From Desulfovibrio sp. (GTDB lineage: Bacteria > Desulfobacterota > Desulfovibrionia > Desulfovibrionales > Desulfovibrionaceae), in assembly GCA_022837365.1 (NCBI GenBank), contig JALHHV010000014.1, forward strand, positions 1,677-14,163: 12,487 bases of DNA. The letters are read 5' to 3'. Positions 1-7,301 of the stretch are shown in pieces; position 1 is the first letter of the stretch, and every line of letters begins with the position of its first letter. The notes beneath the pieces are model-generated. The model was not told the origin of the DNA, did not search any database, and saw only the letters and a program-made list of their open reading frames with translations. Made by a program: the position numbers and the translations under genes.

Positions 1-26
1 CCCCCCCATTGAAAAGTTTTGGAAGA

Positions 27-53
27 GGGGGGTGGGGGTCCGGGGGCGGGGGG
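27..53 (+). other. Candidate G-quadruplex motif
   Basis: Four long G-tracts stand close together on the + strand: G6 (27-32), G5 (34-38), G5 (42-46) and G6 (48-53). The loops are T, TCC and C. This fits the usual intramolecular quadruplex rule (four runs of at least three G with short loops) with room for four or five tetrads. The last two tracts lie inside the left arm of the 24-bp inverted repeat, so quadruplex and hairpin would be mutually exclusive. Folding in the cell is inference. Confidence 0.55.
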
Positions 54-142
54 AGAAACTTTTCGCGCTCTGCGGTCCTCATCCGTAATGCTCGATGACT
101 CGCATAACGGCTGAGGCAAAAAGTTTCTCCCCCCGCCCCCGG
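40..142. repeat. Perfect 24-bp inverted repeat around a nested imperfect hairpin
   Basis: The arm at 40-63 (CCGGGGG, C, GGGGGG, then AGAAACTTTT) is the exact reverse complement of 119-142. The 55-bp interior forms a second hairpin: CCTCA 77-81 with TGAGG 112-116, CCGT 83-86 with ACGG 107-110, and ATGC 88-91 with GCAT 102-105. These are separated by single mismatches (T82/C111, A87/A106) and the loop is 92-101. Bases 64-76 are left as an asymmetric bulge, which can itself form CGC/GCG. A second copy of AAAAGTTT at 12-19 could compete with 119-126 for pairing with 56-63. A terminator or an extragenic repeat is the simplest reading. The right arm is followed by pyrimidines, not a clean T-run. 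Confidence 0.7.
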
Positions 143-274
143 TTCCTTCTTCTTCCCTTCCCTCTCCCCCTCTCCCTCCCTCATCCCCGCACCCCCAACA
201 CCCGCCCTTTTCCCGGACGGGCTCTTGGCGTATGCTGCGTGCAAACTCTGACGGCCGACGGCGCGGGGCGAAGC

Positions 275-1081
275 ATGACGGAACGGTGGGATGCGGACAC
301 GGTTCGGCGCTACATCCAGTGGCTGGAGACGCCCAAGGGGGCGTTTGCCGTGCGGCACGAGCAGCGACTGCTGCACCATCTGGTGTCGGGCTGGCCCCGG
401 CGCGGGCACACCCTGCTGGAGGTGGGCTGCGGCCCTGGGGTGTTCCTGGAGTCGTTCTGGGGGGCGGGGTTCGACGTCACGGGGCTGGACAGCAGCGAGG
501 CCATGCTGGAGGCCGCGCGCGAGCGCATGAACTGCCGGGCGGACTTCCACCTGGGCGTGGCCGACCACCTGCCCTTTGACGACGACGCCTTCGACTACGT
601 GGCCCTGCTGACCAGCCTGGAATTCATGCCCGACCCGGCGGCGGCCCTGGCCGAGGCGTTCCGGGTGGCCTCGCGCGGGGTGTTGGTGGGCTTCCTGAAC
701 CGGCTCTCGCCCTACTACCCCACCCACGGCCTGCCGGTGCCGGGCCTGCGCGGCTCCCTGCTGCGGCAGGCGCGCTGGTTCAGCGTACCGTCCATGTACG
801 GACTGGTGCGCCGCACGGGGGTGGCCTGCTCCATCACCATGCGCTCGGTGCTGCACGGCCCGGCCTGCACCTGGCGCGAATCGCGGCTGTTCGAAGCCCT
901 GAACGGCTGGATCAGCCTGTCGCCGTTCGGGGCGTACGTGGCCATGCGCATGGACTTCGGCCGCCGCATGCCGGTCACCCCGCTGATGCTGCGCACGGGC
1001 AAGGCCGCCGTCTCGCGCATCACCCCCGGCCGCCAGACCGCCACGGACGGCTACTCCTGCCGCAACAAGCACGCCGGGTAG
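275..1081 (+). CDS. Class I SAM-dependent methyltransferase, substrate unknown
   Basis: The gene encodes a 268-residue soluble protein with a Rossmann-type methyltransferase core in its first half. Motif I is LLEVGCGPG at residues 47-55 and binds S-adenosylmethionine. GLDSS (70-74) ends strand beta-2 with the acidic residue expected to hold the ribose. FDYVALL (106-112) is the motif IV position. This pattern fits the Methyltransf_11 (UbiE/SmtA-like) superfamily. The C-terminal half (about 140-268) has no motif I recognise and probably sets the substrate. I chose ATG 275 because the homologous-looking sequence begins there and the in-frame extension back to 95 is low-complexity. The ribosome site is weak (GGGGCGAAG just upstream). 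The gene ends 190 bp before hisS, which has its own candidate promoter, so it is probably a separate unit. Confidence 0.8.
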   Translation: MTERWDADTVRRYIQWLETPKGAFAVRHEQRLLHHLVSGWPRRGHTLLEVGCGPGVFLESFWGAGFDVTGLDSSEAMLEAARERMNCRADFHLGVADHLPFDDDAFDYVALLTSLEFMPDPAAALAEAFRVASRGVLVGFLNRLSPYYPTHGLPVPGLRGSLLRQARWFSVPSMYGLVRRTGVACSITMRSVLHGPACTWRESRLFEALNGWISLSPFGAYVAMRMDFGRRMPVTPLMLRTGKAAVSRITPGRQTATDGYSCRNKHAG

Positions 1082-1163
1082 CCTTGCGGCGGCATTGCCC
1101 TTGGCCGCCGGAGGCGTCCGGACACACCCCCGCGCCTTCCCTCGCGCGTGATATTCGACGATT

Positions 1164-1192
1164 TTGACAATACCCGCCCATTGGACTATCCA
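1164..1192 (+). promoter_or_regulatory. Candidate sigma-70 promoter for hisS
   Basis: A perfect -35 hexamer TTGACA (1164-1169) is followed by an exact 17-bp spacer and TATCCA (1187-1192), which matches three of six bases of the -10 consensus. It sits in a local AT-rich patch inside otherwise GC-rich sequence, about 80 bp before the hisS start. Position and spacing are what a housekeeping promoter would show, but the -10 is poor. This would give hisS a leader of about 70 nt, and I see no T-box-like elements there. Confidence 0.5.
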
Positions 1193-1271
1193 TGGCTGTT
1201 TCCGCACCGGCGGGGCGCGGCGTGAAGTCCGCACGCCCCCTGCCGCGCACGCCTGCATCCGGAAGCGAGCC

Positions 1272-2555
1272 ATGAGCACCAACAATCCCGACAAGACCGC
1301 CGCCCCCAAGATCACGGGCGACAAGGTGAGCACCATCAAGGGGTTCGCCGATATGTTCAGCCCCGACAGCGACGTGTTCACCTTCATGGAGAACACCGCG
1401 CGCGAGGTGTTCGGCCGCTACGGCTACACCGAACTGCGCACCCCGCTGCTGGAGCGCACCGAACTGTTCTGCCGTTCCATCGGCACCGAGACCGACGTGG
1501 TGCAGAAGGAAATGTACACCTTCCCGGACCGCAAGGGCCGCTCGCTGACCCTGCGCCCCGAGGCCACGGCGGGCGTCATGCGCGCCTTCATCGAAGCGGG
1601 CCGCCACGCCCAGGAGCCGGTGTCCAAGCTGTTCACCACCGGCCCCATGTTCCGCTACGAGCGCCCGCAAAAGGGCCGCATGCGCCAGTTCCACCAGATC
1701 AACTGCGAATGCCTTGGCCCGCAGGAGCCGCAGGCCGACGCCGAACTGGTGCTGATGCTCATGACCTTTCTGCGCGAACTGGGGCTGACCGATCTTTCGT
1801 TGCAGGTGAACTCGCTGGGCTGCCGTGAATGCCGCCCGGTGTACCGGGCCGCGCTGCGCGACTTTCTGGATTCCATCGACCGCGAATCCCTGTGCGAGGA
1901 CTGCCGCCGCCGCATCGACACCAACCCGCTGCGGGTGCTGGACTGCAAGGTGCCCACCTGCCGCGAGCTGACCGCCGACGCGCCGCGCATCATCGACCAC
2001 AACTGCCCGGAATGCCGCACCCACTTCGACACCGTGCTGCGCGTGTTCGACGCCGCGCGCCTGGACTACGTGCTCACCCCGCGCCTGGTGCGCGGGCTGG
2101 ACTACTACAACCGCACCACCTTCGAGGTGGTGTCCGGCTCCATCGGCGCGCAGTCGTCGGTGGCGGGCGGCGGGCGGTATGACGGCCTCGTCGCCCAACT
2201 GGGCGGCCCGGACGTGCCCGGCGTGGGCTTTGCCTGCGGCATGGAGCGCCTTGCCCTGATGATGCCCGCGCTGGAGAAGAAGCGGCCCGATTTCTACATC
2301 GCCGTGCTGGACCCGGCGGCTGCGGACGCGGCCATGCTGCTGGCGCAGGAGCTGCGCGCGGCGGGCAAGGCGGGCGAGGTGTCCTTTGCGGCGCGCGGCA
2401 TCAAGGGCCAGATGCGCCAGGCCGGGCGCACCGGCGCGCGCGTGGCCCTGCTGCTGGGCGGCGACGAACTGGCCGCTGGCACCGTGGTCGTCAAGGACAT
2501 GGACAGCGGCGAGCAGCGCAGCGTGCCGCAGGGTGAGGCCGTGGCTGCCGTGTAG
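1272..2555 (+). CDS. hisS: Histidine--tRNA ligase
   Basis: Class II aminoacyl-tRNA synthetase that activates histidine with ATP and charges tRNA(His) in the cytoplasm. At 427 residues it has the normal bacterial length. Motif 2 is FRYERPQKGRMRQFHQ (127-142). The histidine-specific loops follow: HisA RGLDYYNRTTFEV (274-286) and AGGGRYDGL (298-306). Motif 3 is GVGFACGMERL (317-327), and the anticodon-binding domain covers about 340-427. A Cys-rich insertion (LGCRECRP, LCEDC, LDCKVPTC, NCPEC) lies between motif 2 and HisA, as in many bacterial HisRS. I chose ATG 1272 because the usual HisRS N-terminus (KGFADMFSP) begins shortly after it; the 36 in-frame codons upstream cover the promoter region. 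aspS follows after 89 nt, so the two are probably co-transcribed. Confidence 0.95.
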   Translation: MSTNNPDKTAAPKITGDKVSTIKGFADMFSPDSDVFTFMENTAREVFGRYGYTELRTPLLERTELFCRSIGTETDVVQKEMYTFPDRKGRSLTLRPEATAGVMRAFIEAGRHAQEPVSKLFTTGPMFRYERPQKGRMRQFHQINCECLGPQEPQADAELVLMLMTFLRELGLTDLSLQVNSLGCRECRPVYRAALRDFLDSIDRESLCEDCRRRIDTNPLRVLDCKVPTCRELTADAPRIIDHNCPECRTHFDTVLRVFDAARLDYVLTPRLVRGLDYYNRTTFEVVSGSIGAQSSVAGGGRYDGLVAQLGGPDVPGVGFACGMERLALMMPALEKKRPDFYIAVLDPAAADAAMLLAQELRAAGKAGEVSFAARGIKGQMRQAGRTGARVALLLGGDELAAGTVVVKDMDSGEQRSVPQGEAVAAV

Positions 2556-2644
2556 CCACCGGCCGACGGCGCCCCCGATACCCTTTCCGCCCTTTTTGCC
2601 CTTTCCGACTTGTCATCCTCGGGAAACATCCAAAGGAACCGTTC

Positions 2645-4477
2645 ATGAGCGACCAGAAACTTGACGTCCAACAGGAACACCAGCAGTACATCGAACCCCT
2701 GGGCGACTGGGTGCGCAGCCACGACTGCGCCTCCCTCACCGCCGCCGACACCGGGGCCGAAGTCTGCCTGATGGGCTGGGTGCAGTACCGCCGCGACCAC
2801 GGCGGCCTCATTTTCGTGGACCTGCGCGACCGCCAGGGCCTTACCCAGATCGTGTTCAGCCCCGACGTCAATCCCGCGGCGCACGAGCGCGCGCACATCA
2901 TCCGCTCGGAATACGTGCTGGCCATTCGCGGCACGGTGCGTCCCCGGCCCGAGGGCATGACCAACCCCGGCATGAAGACCGGCGAGATCGAGGTGTACGT
3001 TTCCGAATGGAAGCTGCTGAACACCTCCAAAACGCCCGCCTTCGTCATCGAGGACCGCACCGAGGCCAGCGAAAACCTGCGCCTGCAATACCGCTACCTG
3101 GACCTGCGCCGCCCGCGCATGGCCAACAACTTCATCGTGCGCCACAAGGCCGCGCAGGCCACCCGCCGCTATCTGGACGAACTGGGCTTTCTCGAAATCG
3201 AGACGCCCTACCTCACCAAGTCCACGCCGGAAGGGGCGCGCGACTTCCTGGTGCCCAGCCGCCTGAACCAGGGCCAGTTCTACGCCCTGCCGCAGTCGCC
3301 GCAGCTGTTCAAACAGCTGCTGATGATGTCGGGCATGGAGCGCTACTACCAGATCGTGCGCTGCTTCCGCGACGAGGACATGCGCGCCGACCGCCAGCTG
3401 GAGTTCACCCAGATCGACATCGAGATGAGCTTCGTGGACGAGGAACAGGTGATGGCCATGGCCGAGGGCCTCATGGCCCGCGTGTTCCGCGACGCGCTGG
3501 GGCGCGAGGTCGCCACCCCCTTCCCGCGCATGAGCTATGACGACGCCATGGCCCGCTACGGCGTGGACAAGCCGGACACCCGCTTCGGCCTGGAACTGCT
3601 GGACGTCACGCACATCGTACGCGGCTCCAACTTCAAGCTGTTCGCCACGGCGGAACTGGTCAAGGCCATGCGCGTGCCCGGCGGCGAGACCATGACCCGC
3701 AAGGAGATCGACGAATTCACCGAGTTCGTGAAGATCTACGGCGCGCAGGGCCTGGCCTGGATCAAGATCCGCCCCGACGAATGGCAGTCGCCCATCGCCA
3801 AGTTCCTGTCCGACGAGGAACGCGCCGGGCTGAAGGACGCCCTGGGCCTTGAAACGGGCGACATCGTGTTCTTCCAGGCGGGCGCGCCGGGCATGGTCAA
3901 TGCGGCGCTGGGCAACCTGCGCGTGCGCCTTGGCGAGCACCTCGGCCTCATCGACGAGAACGCCTTCAACTTCCTGTGGGTGACCGACTTCCCGCTGTTC
4001 GAATACGACGAGGAAGAAAAGCGCTACGTGGCCTGCCATCACCCGTTCACCTCGCCCAGGGACGGCCACATGGACGTCATGGTCGAGAACCCGGCGGCGG
4101 CCCGCGCCCGCGCCTACGACATGGTGCTGAACGGCTACGAGCTGGGCGGCGGGTCCATCCGCAACCACACGGCGGAAACGCAGCGCCGCATGTTCGCGGC
4201 TCTCGGCTTCTCGCCGGAAGAGGCCGAGGCGCAGTTCGGGTTCCTGATCCAGGCGCTGGAAATGGGCGCGCCGCCGCACGGCGGCATCGCCTTCGGCATG
4301 GACCGTCTGGCCATGCTGCTGACCGGGTCGTCGTCCATCCGCGACGTCATCGCCTTCCCCAAGACGCAGAAGGCCACCTGCCTGCTCACCCAGGCCCCGG
4401 ACACCGTCTCCGCCCGCCAGTTGCGCGACCTGGGCCTGCGCCTGCGCGAAACGGGCAAGGACGCCACGCAGGACTAG
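2645..4477 (+). CDS. aspS: Aspartate--tRNA ligase, probably non-discriminating (Asp/Asn)
   Basis: Bacterial-type class II AspRS of 610 residues (E. coli has about 590; most of the excess is ~22 residues at the N-terminus). The OB-fold anticodon domain covers about 40-125. Motif 1 is near 182-206 (LEIETPYLTKSTPEGARDFLVPSR region begins here), motif 2 is FRDEDMRADRQLEFTQ (241-256) and motif 3 is GIAFGMDRL (547-555). The bacterial GAD insertion lies in between. The anticodon domain has His52 in RRDHGG and Gly104 in RPEGM. These align with Leu30 and Lys81 of the discriminating E. coli enzyme, and His/Gly is the pattern of non-discriminating AspRS such as that of Pseudomonas aeruginosa. The enzyme is therefore inferred to make Asp-tRNA(Asn) as well, for conversion by GatCAB. 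The ATG is set by AAAGGA seven bases upstream. Confidence 0.95.
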   Translation: MSDQKLDVQQEHQQYIEPLGDWVRSHDCASLTAADTGAEVCLMGWVQYRRDHGGLIFVDLRDRQGLTQIVFSPDVNPAAHERAHIIRSEYVLAIRGTVRPRPEGMTNPGMKTGEIEVYVSEWKLLNTSKTPAFVIEDRTEASENLRLQYRYLDLRRPRMANNFIVRHKAAQATRRYLDELGFLEIETPYLTKSTPEGARDFLVPSRLNQGQFYALPQSPQLFKQLLMMSGMERYYQIVRCFRDEDMRADRQLEFTQIDIEMSFVDEEQVMAMAEGLMARVFRDALGREVATPFPRMSYDDAMARYGVDKPDTRFGLELLDVTHIVRGSNFKLFATAELVKAMRVPGGETMTRKEIDEFTEFVKIYGAQGLAWIKIRPDEWQSPIAKFLSDEERAGLKDALGLETGDIVFFQAGAPGMVNAALGNLRVRLGEHLGLIDENAFNFLWVTDFPLFEYDEEEKRYVACHHPFTSPRDGHMDVMVENPAAARARAYDMVLNGYELGGGSIRNHTAETQRRMFAALGFSPEEAEAQFGFLIQALEMGAPPHGGIAFGMDRLAMLLTGSSSIRDVIAFPKTQKATCLLTQAPDTVSARQLRDLGLRLRETGKDATQD

Positions 4478-4500
4478 GCCCCACACATCGACTGCTCCGC

Positions 4501-4535
4501 ACGGGGGAGGAAGGCCGCGCGCCTTCCTCCCCCGT
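4501..4535 (+). terminator. 15-bp perfect hairpin after aspS (terminator-like)
   Basis: Bases 4501-4515 (ACGGGGGAGGAAGGC) are the exact reverse complement of 4521-4535, with a five-base loop CGCGC. It starts 23 nt after the aspS stop and separates the hisS-aspS block from def-fmt. The stem is very stable. What follows is C-rich with only a short TTT, so it is not a textbook intrinsic terminator and may need Rho or act as a 3'-end stabiliser. Confidence 0.6.
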
Positions 4536-4627
4536 CGCTTCGCCCCCCGTTTCCCGCCCTTTCCTTGCCCGCGCGGCGTGCTTACCGTAGGGTGACCGTA
4601 GCAACCGCCCACATCACAGGACCGCAC

Positions 4628-5179
4628 ATGATCCGAGAAGTGCTGCAATATCCCGATCCGCGCCTTGCCGTCGAATGCGAGGACATCACCGAGATCACCG
4701 ACGAAATCCGCCAGCTTGCCGCGGACATGGCCGAGACCATGTACCGGCAGGACGGCATCGGCCTTGCCGCGCCCCAGGTGGGCGAGCACTGCCGCCTCAT
4801 CGTGGTGGACGTGTCCGGCCCGGAAAAGCGCGAGGCGCTCATGACCTTCGTGAACCCCCGGCTGGAACTGACCGGCGAGAAGATCGAGTCGGAGGAAGGC
4901 TGCCTGTCCGTGCCCGGCGGCTACCGCGCCACGGTCACCCGCAGCGACACGGTGCGCCTGACCGCCCGCGACCTGGACGGCAACGAGGTGTGCATGGACG
5001 CCGACGGCCTGCTGGCCGTGTGCCTGCAACACGAGGTGGACCACCTGAAGGGCACCCTGTTCATCGACCACATCAGCAGGCTGAAGCGCACCCTGTACGA
5101 TTCGCGGGTGAAGAAGATGCAGAAGCGCTCGCCCCAGCCCATGCCCACGGCGGCCAGATCGCAGGCCGGGGGGCGCTGA
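4628..5179 (+). CDS. def: Peptide deformylase
   Basis: Metalloenzyme that removes the formyl group from the N-terminal methionine of nascent proteins at the ribosome exit. The 183-residue product carries all three family motifs: GIGLAAPQ (43-50), EGCLS (90-94) with the metal ligand Cys92, and QHEVDH (134-139) with ligands His135 and His139 and catalytic Glu136. The basic tail after about residue 150 (LKRTLYDSRVKKMQKR, then a Pro/Ala-rich end) is slightly longer than in minimal enzymes. ATG 4628 is chosen because it sits six bases after AGGA and the family's usual N-terminus begins here; an upstream in-frame ATG at 4565 would add 21 unrelated residues. fmt starts one base after the stop, so the two are surely co-transcribed and probably translationally coupled. 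Confidence 0.95.
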   Translation: MIREVLQYPDPRLAVECEDITEITDEIRQLAADMAETMYRQDGIGLAAPQVGEHCRLIVVDVSGPEKREALMTFVNPRLELTGEKIESEEGCLSVPGGYRATVTRSDTVRLTARDLDGNEVCMDADGLLAVCLQHEVDHLKGTLFIDHISRLKRTLYDSRVKKMQKRSPQPMPTAARSQAGGR

Positions 5180-5180
5180 C

Positions 5181-6248
5181 ATGAGCGGGGAAGACGCCAT
5201 GCACGGCCATGCGGAGATGCCGCGCCCGCCCCTGCGCGTGGTGTTCATGGGCACGCCGGGCTTTGCCGCCGTGATCCTGCGCCACCTGCTGGAATGGGAC
5301 GGCTGCGAGGTGGTGGCCGCGTACACCCAGCCGGACCGCCCCTGCGGGCGCGGCCAGCAGTGCCGCCCGCCCGAGGTGAAGCTGCTGGCGCTGGAACACG
5401 GCGTGCCGGTGTACCAGCCCCTGAATTTCAAGACCGAAGAAGCCGTTGCGGAATTGCGGTCGCTGCGGCCCGACGTGCTGGTGGTGGCCGCCTACGGGCT
5501 GATATTGCCGCAATCCGTGCTGGACATTCCGCGCCTTGGCCCCATCAACGTGCACGCCTCGCTGCTGCCGCGCCTGCGCGGGGCCGCGCCCATCCAGCGG
5601 GCCATCATGGCCGGGGATGCCGTGACCGGGGTGACCATCATGCGCATGGAGGCCAGCCTGGATACCGGTCCCATGCTGCTGCAGAAGGCCATGGGCATCG
5701 GCATCGACGACACCGCCGGAGACCTGCACGACCAGTTGGCCGAGCTTGGCGGCAGGCTGCTCGTCGAGGCGCTGGGCAAGCTGGCGGCGGGCACGGCCGT
5801 GACCATTCCGCAGGACCACGAACGGGCCACCTACGCGGCCAAGCTGACCAAGGCCGACGGGCTCATCGACTGGAACCGCCCGGCCGCCCAGGTGCACGCG
5901 CACATTCGCGGGGTGACCCCGTGGCCCGGCGCGTACTGCACCATCCTGCGGGAAGGGCAGAAGGAACTGCGCGTCTCCCTCGGCCCCGGCCGCATCGGCC
6001 CGGTGCTGTCCGGTGACGGGGCCGCCCCGGATTGCGTGGACCACGCGGCCGCAGCACCCGGCGCCCCCGGTACCCCCGGCACCATAGTCGGGCTGGTGGA
6101 CGAACGACTGGCCATCGCCTGCGCCGACCGGCTGTACCTGGTGGACTCCATCCGCCCGGCGGACCGCAAGCCCATGGACGCCCGCGCCTTCCTGTGCGGG
6201 TACCTGAACGCCTGCGAATGCGACGGCGGCCTGGCCGTGTGCGAATAG
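5181..6248 (+). CDS. fmt: Methionyl-tRNA formyltransferase
   Basis: Transfers a formyl group from 10-formyltetrahydrofolate to Met-tRNA(fMet), the step that makes the initiator tRNA. The N-terminal hydrolase-like domain opens with LRVVFMGTPGF (from residue 18). It contains the catalytic set Asn123 and His125 in NVHASLLPRLRGAAPI and Asp161 in SLDTG; the Asn-Asp spacing of 38 equals that of E. coli Asn106/Asp144. The C-terminal domain is recognisable at WNRPAAQVHAHIRG and TPWPGAY. At 355 residues it is longer than the usual ~315. About 17 residues are N-terminal extension, and much of the rest is an Ala/Pro/Gly-rich loop around 275-300. ATG 5181 is used; ATG 5199, preceded by GGGGAAG, is a fair alternative. 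It follows def by one base. Confidence 0.93.
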   Translation: MSGEDAMHGHAEMPRPPLRVVFMGTPGFAAVILRHLLEWDGCEVVAAYTQPDRPCGRGQQCRPPEVKLLALEHGVPVYQPLNFKTEEAVAELRSLRPDVLVVAAYGLILPQSVLDIPRLGPINVHASLLPRLRGAAPIQRAIMAGDAVTGVTIMRMEASLDTGPMLLQKAMGIGIDDTAGDLHDQLAELGGRLLVEALGKLAAGTAVTIPQDHERATYAAKLTKADGLIDWNRPAAQVHAHIRGVTPWPGAYCTILREGQKELRVSLGPGRIGPVLSGDGAAPDCVDHAAAAPGAPGTPGTIVGLVDERLAIACADRLYLVDSIRPADRKPMDARAFLCGYLNACECDGGLAVCE

Positions 6249-6281
6249 CACGGACGGAAGGCGGACCCTCTGGCCCCCCCC

Positions 6282-6301
6282 GGCTCCCCCTGGCTCCCCC
6301 T
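6282..6301 (+). repeat. Two tandem copies of a 10-bp unit
   Basis: GGCTCCCCCT occurs twice in direct tandem (6282-6291, 6292-6301) in the 111-nt gap between fmt and the DUF116 gene. It may be slippage in C-rich spacer DNA; I see no promoter or hairpin attached to it. Confidence 0.5.
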
Positions 6302-6359
6302 GTCGCTTTGACCGGCGGCCCTCCCCAACCCTTTCCGCCATTCCGCAAGCACCGAACCC

Positions 6360-7301
6360 ATGTCCATGCCCATCCGCAAGAATCCGGATTCCCTCCCGCG
6401 AGAGGACTACCACGGCGCCCGCAAGCGGCTGTTCATCGGGCTCGTCAGCCTGACGTCCGCCGCCCTGTGCCTGGTGCTGCTGGTGGGGTGGATCATCCCG
6501 TACATCGGGCTGGGCAACATCCATCCGCTGGTGCCGGACATCACCGGCGCGCTGCTGGTGGCGTGCATCGCGCTCATCGTGTGGGCGACGCTGGGGCTGG
6601 TGCTGCACATCTACACCGGGCGGCCGTGGTTCGGCTCGCAGCGGGTGCGCGGCGTGGCTGTGAAGCTGTTCCTGCCGCTCATGGAACTGCTGGGGCGGTT
6701 GCTCGGCATCTCGCGCGAAGAGGTGCGCCACTCGTTCATCAAGGTCAACAACGAACTGGTGCGCGGCGAAACGGGCGGCTTCGCCCCGTCCGACGTGCTG
6801 ATCCTGCTGCCCCACTGCCTGCAATCCAGCAGTTGCGCGGTGCGCCTGACCTATGGCGTGGACCACTGCAAGCGCTGCGGCCAGTGCCCCATCGAACGGC
6901 TGCTGGCCCTGCGCGACCGCTACGGCGTGAAACTAGCCATCGCCACGGGCGGCACCATCGCCCGGCGCATCGTGGTCAAGGAGCGGCCCCGGCTGATCAT
7001 CGCCGTGGCCTGCGAGCGCGACCTCGCCAGCGGCATCCAGGACACCCACCCCATTCCGGTGTACGGCGTGCTCAACGAGCGGCCCAACGGCCCCTGCCTG
7101 GACACCCTGGTCAGCCTGACCAACGTGGAAAAGGCCCTGCGGCACTTCCTGAACGTGCTGCCGCCCGATAGCGGGGACGAGCCTGCCGCCACGCCCGGTG
7201 CGGTGGCGGGGACGGCCTTCGGGCCGCGTGACGGCAAGGATGCGGCGGCATCGGCTTCTGCCCCTGCCGCATCGCCCGCCACCCCTTCGGAACCGCAATG
7301 A
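6360..7301 (+). CDS. DUF116 family membrane protein with conserved cysteines
   Basis: A 313-residue protein of the DUF116 family, whose biochemical role is not established. Two hydrophobic segments near the N-terminus (about 24-51 and 61-86) anchor it in the inner membrane. The larger soluble domain follows. It carries LLPHCLQ (His152, Cys153), Cys159, the CKRCGQCPI cluster (Cys170, 173, 176), ACERDL (Cys218) and NERPNGPCLDT (Cys246). The Cys spacing suggests a metal or iron-sulfur site, which is inference. After about residue 270 there is an Ala/Pro/Ser-rich, probably disordered tail. The start is ATG 6360, with ATG 6366 equally possible since neither has a clear ribosome site. Its stop overlaps the rsmB start as ATGA, so it is translated together with an rRNA methyltransferase and sits in a translation-initiation cluster. 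Confidence 0.85.
   Translation: MSMPIRKNPDSLPREDYHGARKRLFIGLVSLTSAALCLVLLVGWIIPYIGLGNIHPLVPDITGALLVACIALIVWATLGLVLHIYTGRPWFGSQRVRGVAVKLFLPLMELLGRLLGISREEVRHSFIKVNNELVRGETGGFAPSDVLILLPHCLQSSSCAVRLTYGVDHCKRCGQCPIERLLALRDRYGVKLAIATGGTIARRIVVKERPRLIIAVACERDLASGIQDTHPIPVYGVLNERPNGPCLDTLVSLTNVEKALRHFLNVLPPDSGDEPAATPGAVAGTAFGPRDGKDAAASASAPAASPATPSEPQ

Larger units (their letters stand above)
1..274. other. Non-coding, highly structured G-rich/C-rich leader region
   Basis: No convincing gene lies here. An open frame runs from 95 into the methyltransferase, but its first 60 residues are low-complexity Pro/Leu/Arg translated from a C/T-rich stretch. The region holds a C7 run at the very edge, four G-tracts (27-53), a perfect 24-bp inverted repeat (40-63 with 119-142), a smaller nested hairpin (77-116) and a pure pyrimidine tract (143-182). 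The arrangement looks like the terminator or repeat zone after a gene beyond the left edge. The promoter for the methyltransferase must lie in this interval or further upstream, but I could not pick one out. Confidence 0.6.

Noticed and set aside
95..274. Possible 60-residue N-terminal extension of the methyltransferase
   Set aside because: It is translated from the inverted-repeat arm and pyrimidine tract and gives Pro/Leu/Arg low-complexity sequence; a methyltransferase-like protein starts at 275.
1087..1110. Hairpin CGGCGGC/GCCGCCG after the methyltransferase gene as a terminator
   Set aside because: Only seven pairs, a 10-nt loop and no T-run; such stems are expected by chance at this GC content.
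2294..5431. A 1045-codon open frame on the minus strand, antisense to hisS, aspS, def and fmt
   Set aside because: It runs antisense across four clear genes, is repetitive in His/Ala/Gly/Val/Gln and shows no domain. It follows from the strong GC third-position bias of the real genes.
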